A stretch of 64,000 nucleotides of DNA from Primulina eburnea. Taxonomy: Eukaryota; Streptophyta; Magnoliopsida; Lamiales; Gesneriaceae. The notes below the pieces were generated by a model. That model was not told the origin of the DNA. It searched no databases and was given only the letters and a program-made list of their open reading frames with translations. This document shows positions 58,492-64,000 of this stretch, one piece after another; position 1 is the first letter of the stretch; the number at the start of each line of letters is the position of its first letter. A program made the translations under genes and the position numbers. Location: assembly GCF_022965805.1 (NCBI RefSeq), contig NC_133110.1, forward strand, positions 32,886,790 through 32,950,789, written 5' to 3'.

Positions 58492-58506
58492 TGAGTTTTA
58501 TACTCA
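58492..58506 (+). promoter_or_regulatory. LTR stem-loop TGAGT-TTTAT-ACTCA
   Basis: A 5-bp stem preceded by CCACTTGC, as in the chromovirus LTRs, and followed by a pyrimidine run and GCAG about 20 bases on. Confidence 0.65.
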
Positions 58507-58803
58507 TTTCAGTTATTCATGTGATGCAGATAAGAGCGACGGACCGGGACGTTGATTGGAGACAGGGTCATATGCATAAGGGAGGGAAGGAAGAAGAGTA
58601 TTTTGCTAGTACTTTAGCATGATCATTAAAATGATGTTTTGTCTTTTGTTGCATCATTTAGTTGATCATGTATATACATACTTTTGGTTGTAAATATTGA
58701 AAATGTGTTTATGTCAAGAGAAGCTTTAAATCATTCCTTCCTATAAGAGTAAAATTTTTAAATTGCGCTGCTATTTTAAGAGATCAGAGCAAGAGGTGTT
58801 ACA

Positions 58804-59221
58804 AAAACCACCCATGTATTTTGTGTCAGTGTAGTCATGCAGATCTGCAAGTGTATATGTAGAGATTTGAATGTTTTTTGGTAAAGTTGGAATCATTATT
58901 CGAGTGTGATTCCAAAGCTTCTTATTTGGTCCAGGTCTTGCAGGAATGTGAACTACTTCCAGCGCCTTTTGGTGTATGCTGATCTGGGAAGTTCGCAGGA
59001 GTCTTAATAACATACTTTTGGTAAGGAGTAGCTACATGAATTCAACTATTAACCAACTTATATAATATAAATATAAAGCTTAAAACAAGTTTTGGTGTTT
59101 GTAACAAAATTCTCTTTATGTATACATGTGTGTTTATATATATATTAAAAGATTTTTTTATATTATTTAAATTTGTTTTGAAGGGGTTGGGCTCATTGTT
59201 AGCTGAGTAGTTGTACCAATA
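58804..59221 (+). other. CACTA non-coding region before the transposase
   Basis: Starts with the right AAAAC copy. No domain is seen. The AAATTTGTTTTGAAGGGG block just before 59222 and AT-rich sequence suggest an intron/5' UTR of the transposase gene. Confidence 0.4.
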
Positions 59222-60136
59222 ATGGATAAAGAATGGATGTCAAAAGATAGGCTATCACATGAATTTGATGTTGGAGTAGAGTCTTTCTTGCAGTTTGCAC
59301 TAAAAAATACTATCCATTCTGATGTAATACCTTGTCCATGTGCAAGATTTGGTAATCTAAGGAATAAAAATGTGGAAACTATCAGGGCACATTTGTATTG
59401 TAATGATATGGATTTGACATATCATACATGGATATGGCATGGGGAAAGATCTACGAAAGGGAACTCAATGAATGATAATGATCGAGTAGGTCAAGATGAA
59501 CACAAATCATTTAGTGAGGAACCTATAGATATGTTGCATTGTGTATATGAAAGTTATGCTGAGAATCCAAGCCAATTCAATAAGCTACTTGAAGATGTAG
59601 ATAAACCTTTATATCCTGGATGTGCTAAATTCACAAATTTATCTGCAGTTGTGAAATTATTTAACTTGAAGGCAAAATATAGTTGGATTGCTAAAAGTTT
59701 CACTGATCTACTTATTTTGTTTGGAGAAATTCTTCCAGATCACAATGAATTGCCTTCATCTTTGTATGATGCAAAGAAAAGCTTACGCACATTAGGGATG
59801 GAGTATGTGAAAATTCATGCTTGTCCTCATGATTGTATTTTATACCGAAAGGAGTACGAAGATTTTTCAAATTGCCCTACTTGCGGGACGTCAAGGTGGA
59901 AGTTGGGCAACAAATCGAAGGTAAAGGAAGGAATTCCTGCAAAGGTCTTGTGGTATTTCCCACCTATTCCAAGATTTCAAAGAAAGTTTCGGAATAAGGC
60001 GATATCCAAGGAGTTAACTTGGCATGCTGATAAAAGAATTCGTGATGGATACTTGCGTCATCCAGCTGATTCGCCCTCTTGGAAATTAGTTGATCGCATG
60101 TGGCCAGATGATGTGAATCTTTGTACGAACGAATAG
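59222..60136 (+). pseudogene. CACTA TNP2-like transposase, N-terminal part (truncated)
   Basis: About 304 residues. Residues 3-77 are the transposase-associated domain (CPCARFGN near 38-45, HLYCNDMDLTYHTWIWHGE near 57-75). Next come SQFNKLLEDVDKPLYPGC, a helical part with YDAKKSLRTLGMEYVKIHAC, and a zinc-like Cys series CPHDC (201-205) and CPTC (218-221). The sequence then enters the conserved IPRFQRKF...SKELTWHADKR...LRHPADSPSWKLVDRMWPD region that opens the TNP2 catalytic domain. The usual protein is far longer; the reading ends at LCTNE, where unrelated gypsy sequence starts. The open frame itself is undamaged, so truncation was probably by insertion. Confidence 0.85.
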
Positions 60137-60780
60137 CAAACACGATTAATTTAGAATCGTGCCCTCAATTCAATAACGAACAAGGAATCATTGTTTTCCT
60201 GATCGTTTTAATCAAGTGTGTGTGTGTGTCATTTTCACATTTAAACTATGAAAAGTTTAGCAACAAATAATCACGAAATAAAACCGAAATTATGACGAAC
60301 CTTCAAAAAACTCGTCTTTGACAATCCGCGGAAGAACGATCGAAAAATGCCACAAAGTTAAAAACTTTGATAAGTTTGATTTTTGATTTACAAAGCAAAG
60401 CCTTGAAAAAGTTGAGAGAAAACTCAAACCTTGATAAAATATAAATAATAATTTGAATTGTCTTCCCAAATTTCGTTCACCCCCTTTACATATCAAAAGG
60501 GTAACAATATCTAGTTACCAAACAAAACAAAACACTAAAGAAATAAATTATTCTCGCCAAGCCGTCTCAGACACGGACCCCGTGTAGGCCTCTGTGTAAG
60601 GGTCCGTGTACACTCGGGAAAAATTACTCTTCGGCAACAAAGGACACGGACCCCGTGTACAGGTCCGTCTTCGGTTCCGTGTAGACTATGGATTTCCTCA
60701 TTCTCGAGTGTAATGGACACGGACCCCGTGTACAGGTCCGTGCTCGGGTCCGTGTAGCCTCGGTCGTTCAAAAGTCGCTT
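60137..60780 (-). repeat. Gypsy B 3' non-coding/LTR region with hairpin cassettes
   Basis: This follows the end of gypsy B pol on the minus strand and abuts the broken CACTA gene, so it should be its 3' LTR/UTR. No TG...CA ends were resolved. It contains the hairpin array at 60571-60758 and an AT-rich part with a (GT)n tract at about 60216-60229. Confidence 0.5.
60571..60758. repeat. Three ACACGGACCCCGTGT hairpin cassettes, period 72-73 bp
   Basis: Units begin at 60571, 60643 and 60716. Each has the perfect palindrome ACACGG-ACC-CCGTGT, then a spacer and a second GTCCGTG/TTCCGTGTAG arm. Period and size are close to the unrelated hairpin array at 41493. Confidence 0.85.
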
Positions 60781-61242
60781 GAATAATGTTCCTTTGGCCC
60801 TCACACGTACTCCCATGCATCACGAAGCCTTCCGCACTCTGCACCGCACTTGTAAGTCCTTCTCTTTGGCTCATAAGTCCATGCAACGCTTCCTTGAACT
60901 TCTTCAATCGTCCCCTCGTAATTGGTCCCTCGGCAACTCTAAAGGGTCTCATGCTTTCCTTGGAGCTTGACCTTCTGTGTTCGCATCATCCTCCCCTTCT
61001 TGAAAAGGATTTGTCCTCAAATCTAGTTCGTCACCTACATCAAACAACAACAAGTAACTAACATTAAAAGTAGAACTCACGCTATACTCACCTGGTAGAT
61101 TGAGTCTGTAGGCGTTGTCATTAATCCTTTCAAAGACTTGAAATGGTCCATCACCCCTAGGTAATAGCTTTGAACGTCTCTTCTCGGAGAACCTTTCCTT
61201 CCTTATGTGTAGCCACACCCAATCTCCCTTCTCAAATATCAC
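60781..61242 (-). pseudogene. Gypsy B pol: C-terminal end of integrase
   Basis: Minus-strand reading FEKGDWVWLHIRKERFSEKR, LLPRGDGPFQVFERINDNAY, LPGEYSVSSTFNVSYL and TNPFQEGEDD. After a frame change it reads EGPITRGRLKKFKEALHGLM (60698-60952 frame). This is the GPY/F-type integrase C-terminus of a common plant Ty3/gypsy family. No chromodomain is seen, unlike the element at 23957. Confidence 0.75.
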
Positions 61243-62225
61243 CTTCTTCTTCCCTTTGTTGGCTTGCTTGGCATATTGCTCATTTCTCTTCTCAATGTTG
61301 GCCTTGACCTTTCATGCAAACTCCTAAAAAATTCAGCCTTCTTCTTGCCATCCATGTTTAACCTTTCACTCACAGGTAAAGACATCAAATCCAACGGTGT
61401 CAAAGGATTAAAACCATAAACAATCTCAAATGGTGAATAATTTGTAGTTGAATGCATGCAACGAACAAATGGCAAAAAATCTTCCCAATTCTTTAAGTTC
61501 TTTTTAAGTATAGCACGCAAATGTGTTCCTAACGTTCTATTAACAACCCCAGTTTGTCCATCCGTTTGAGGATGACAAGTGGTAGAAAACAATAATTTTG
61601 TGCGAAGTTTAGCCAACAACGTTTTTCAAAAGTAACTCAAGAATTTAACATCACGGTCAGAAAAAATAGTCCTAGGCATACCATGCAACCTAAAGACCTC
61701 TCTAAAGAACAATTACGCAATGTGAGAAGCATCATCAGTTTTGTGACAAGCAATAAAATGTGCCATCTTAGAAAATATATCAACAACAACAAATATCGCA
61801 TCCCTCCCCTTCTTAGTCCTAGGCAACCCCAAAACAAAGTCCATTTATATGTCAATCCAAGGTTCACTAGGGACAGGAAGTGGTGTATACAATCCATGTG
61901 GTTGTGTCCTAAACTTAGCTTGCCCACAAATTATGCACTTATCACAGACTCTTTCAACGTCACGCTTCATATGTGGCAAATAAAAATTTTCATGCAAAGC
62001 ATTCAAAGTTTTTGCCACACCAAAGTGTCCCATCAAACCACCCCCATGTGCCTCCCTAACAAGTAATTCACGAATCGATGATTTAAGGATGCACAACCTA
62101 TCTTCTCTAAACAAGAAACCATGATGCAAATAAAATTTATCATGTGGACCATCCATACATATTTCAAATACACTCTTAAAATCCTCATCTAGCACATACA
62201 ATTCCTTCACAAGCTCAAACCCCAA
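61239..62225 (-). pseudogene. Gypsy B pol: integrase zinc domain and core
   Basis: The HHCC zinc domain is at 61880-62060 (REAHGGGLMGHFGVAKTLNA...CDKCIICGQAK). A stop follows SEPWIDI at about 61843, then [15 protein letters not shown] with the first catalytic Asp, SDRD with the second, and [17 protein letters not shown] near 61560, where the expected catalytic Glu of DGQTE is Gly. The stretch 61637-61845 needs another frame. The element is dead by these changes alone. Confidence 0.8.
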
Positions 62226-62231
62226 AATTTT

Positions 62232-63420
62232 TTACTCCAAGGTAGAGATTCGTACGTACCTCCGTGATAGTGCGTCGGCCACTACATTCTCCTTACCTTG
62301 TTTGTACTTGATGATGTAGGGGAATGTCTCTATGAATGCCACCCACTTGGCATGCCGCTTGTTCAGCTTTTGTTGCCCCTTAAGGTGCTTTAGAGACTCA
62401 TGATCCGTATGAATCACAAACTCCTTAGACCTCAAGTAGTGATGCCACGTCTCTAGAGTCCTCACAAGTGCGTAGAACTCCTTATCATACGTGAGATAGT
62501 TCAGGGCTGCTCCACTGAGCTTCTCACTAAAGTACGCCACCGGCCGCCCTCCTTGCATCAACACTCCGCCAATACCGACACCTGAAGCATCACATTCAAT
62601 TTCAAACGTATTAGCAAAGTCAGGTAAAACAAGTAAAAGAGCATTAATTAATTTTTACTTGATAATATTAAAGGACTTCTCTTGCTCCTCGCCCCAATGG
62701 ATTGGAACGTTCTTCTTGATTACCGCCGTCATTGGTGCTGCCAGTGTGCTAAAATCCTTAACAAACCTTCTATAGAAGCATGCAAGTCCATGAAAACTTC
62801 GGACTTGACCAACAGTAGCAAGCGTTGGACCAATCTCGAATAGCACTTACCTTGTCTTCATCCACATGTATCCCCTGCGAGATTACCACGAAACCAAGAA
62901 AGACAAGCTTGCTTGTACAAAAATCACATTTCTTTAAGTTAGCATATAAATTTTCAGCCCTTAGCGTGATTAGCACAAGTCTCAAGTGGTTAACATGCTC
63001 TTCCAAGTTTTTGTTATACACTAGGATATCATCAAAATAAACCACAACAAAATTTCCTATGTGTGCACGCGAAACATGATTTATTAACATCATAAAGGTG
63101 CTAGGAGCGTTAGTTAAGCCAAAAGGCATGACCATCCACTCATATCACCCGTATTTGGTTTTAAACGCCGTTTTCCACTCATCACCTTCTCTCATCCTAA
63201 TTTGGTGATAACCACTCTTCAAGTCAATTTTACTAAAAATACATACACCATGCAACTCATCTAACATATCATCTATTCTAGGTATGGGATGCCTATACTT
63301 AATGGTTATGTTATTGATTGCCCTACAATCTACACACATACGCCATGAGCCATCTTTCTTAGGAATTAGTAAAACAGGTACAAGCACAAGGTGACATGGA
63401 CTCACACACGAAACCTCTAT
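62232..63420 (-). pseudogene. Gypsy B pol: reverse transcriptase and RNase H
   Basis: From the minus-strand 5' side: [40 protein letters not shown] and [20 protein letters not shown]; then a stop and [14 protein letters not shown] with the catalytic box [11 protein letters not shown]. Then [20 protein letters not shown] and [20 protein letters not shown]. RNase H follows: [33 protein letters not shown] and [11 protein letters not shown]. Several frameshifts and stops (near 63143, 62850, 62655) separate the pieces. Confidence 0.85.
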
Positions 63421-64000
63421 CTAACAACTCACTTACATGCCGTTGAAGCTAGCTCCTTAGTCTCCTCCGGGTTGCTCCTATAGGCTGGACGATTTGGCAA
63501 TGCACTCCCTGGCACGAAATCGATTTGGTGCTCGATTCCCCTCAATGGTGGTAAGCCTTAAGGTAACTCCTCCGGAAACACATCTTCAAATTCTTGAAAA
63601 AGTGAAACAACAATGCTCGGAAGGAACCCGGCTATATCACTTGTGTTAAGGAGAATCTCCTTGTAAAGAATCAACACAAGTGGTTCATGTGTGTGCATTA
63701 AATGTTTCAACTCACTCTTTTGGGCCATATATGATTGGCCTCTTTCCTCTCATTTTCTTTCCCCTCAATTTCTTTCCTCTCTTTTTTCTTTTGTATGGCT
63801 ATCTTACTCTTTTTATCACTCTTTTTTTTCAGTCATTTCATTTTTACTTTCAAAGGTCATCTCACTCTTTAGTTCACTCTTTTTTTCGGACTCATCTCTC
63901 TTCTTTTTTTTCAATTGGTCTTCCAACACTTGCTTTGGGTATAATGGAAGTAAAACAATGGAATCCTTCTTCAACATAAATGAATACCTATTCTTGTACC
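63421..64000 (-). pseudogene. Gypsy B: protease-RT linker region, runs off the window
   Basis: The minus-strand reading from the edge includes VLLPLYPKQVLEDQLKKKKR, a long Lys/Glu-rich low-complexity stretch, then PLVLILYKEILLNTSDIAGF, FEDVFPEELP and GIEHQIDFVPGSALPNRPAY, which leads into the RT. The gag and 5' LTR lie beyond position 64000. Stops are present near 63823 and 63560. Confidence 0.75.

Larger units (their letters stand above)
56703..58803 (+). mobile_element. Solo LTR (2101 bp) inside the CACTA element
   Basis: Starts TGTAACGACCC and ends GAGGTGTTACA. The perfect 5-bp duplication AAAAC lies at 56698-56702 and 58804-58808. It contains repeated GAGCGCACCCGCGGTC cassettes (57471-57567), a 53-bp direct duplication (57600-57705) and the stem-loop TGAGT-TTTAT-ACTCA (58492-58506), 297 bp before the end. 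A second LTR-start-like word TGTAATAGCC at 56951 is not used, because its flank does not match. Confidence 0.85.
55834..60136 (+). mobile_element. CACTA (En/Spm) transposon, truncated, carrying a solo LTR
   Basis: It begins with subterminal repeats (55834-56050) and contains a TNP2-like transposase N-terminal region (59222-60136). I found no terminal CACTA motif at 55834, so the extreme 5' end is missing or altered. A solo LTR interrupts it at 56703-58803, and the 3' half of the transposase gene is cut by gypsy sequence at about 60137. It is non-functional. Confidence 0.75.

Noticed and set aside
56951..58803. Solo LTR starting at TGTAATAGCC (56951)
   Set aside because: The flank TAGAT does not match the right flank AAAAC, whereas the start at 56703 gives an exact duplication.
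60535..60952. Small basic proteins encoded across the hairpin cassettes
   Set aside because: The frames follow the repeated GTCCGTGTAC units. Only the upstream GPITRGRLKKFKEALHGLM part matches a known gypsy C-terminus.

Overview
The window looks like nuclear DNA from a eudicot plant, most likely an asterid. It is AT-rich, with one intron-containing plant transcription factor gene in a nested pile of LTR retrotransposons, solo LTRs and DNA transposons. The style of the Sirevirus-like copia gag and third-ORF sequences reminds me of Lamiales (Gesneriaceae-like) genomes. That is recognition from memory, not a search.

Layout. 214-420 is a minus-strand gypsy LTR end, followed by retroelement-like non-coding DNA. 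3978-7488 is the only host gene I can support: a six-exon bHLH gene of the PIF7/PIF8(UNE10) type, with a MITE-like repeat in intron 4. 10348-13841 is a ~3.5 kb solo LTR with an internal 154-bp tandem array. 14511-15830 is a Sirevirus-type solo LTR. 15831-23956 plus 33125-37087 is a decayed minus-strand copia element. It is interrupted by a solo LTR (17683-20093), a composite LTR element (20906-22635) and a complete but mutated Tekay-type chromovirus (23957-33124). At the chromovirus right junction, a 748-bp unit made of LTR end plus copia flank has been tandemly amplified to about six copies.

37088 to about 51766 is a Sirevirus-like copia element with degraded gag, protease, RT and RNase H, a deleted integrase core, and two extra ORFs (one antisense) after pol. 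It was hit by a 2.2 kb foldback element with a 9-bp target duplication. That foldback was then hit by a solo LTR (41341-43622), and another solo LTR (46540-49252) split the RT. A further LTR (51767-54532) ends this block. From 55592 come a copia gag fragment, then a CACTA transposon (55834-60136) carrying its own solo LTR (56703-58803), then a minus-strand Ty3/gypsy element running off the right edge.

How it fits together. Apart from the bHLH gene, which would act in phytochrome/light signalling, everything is mobile DNA, and almost every pol gene shown is broken. The most interesting signals are structural. Nine LTR copies carry a stem-loop about 300-430 bp before their 3' end, whose stem sequence changes while pairing is kept. 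Four LTR-type regions carry repeated GC-rich, mostly palindromic cassettes of different sequence. The 748-bp array looks like a newborn satellite, and three insertions of this LTR group lie at AAAAC targets.
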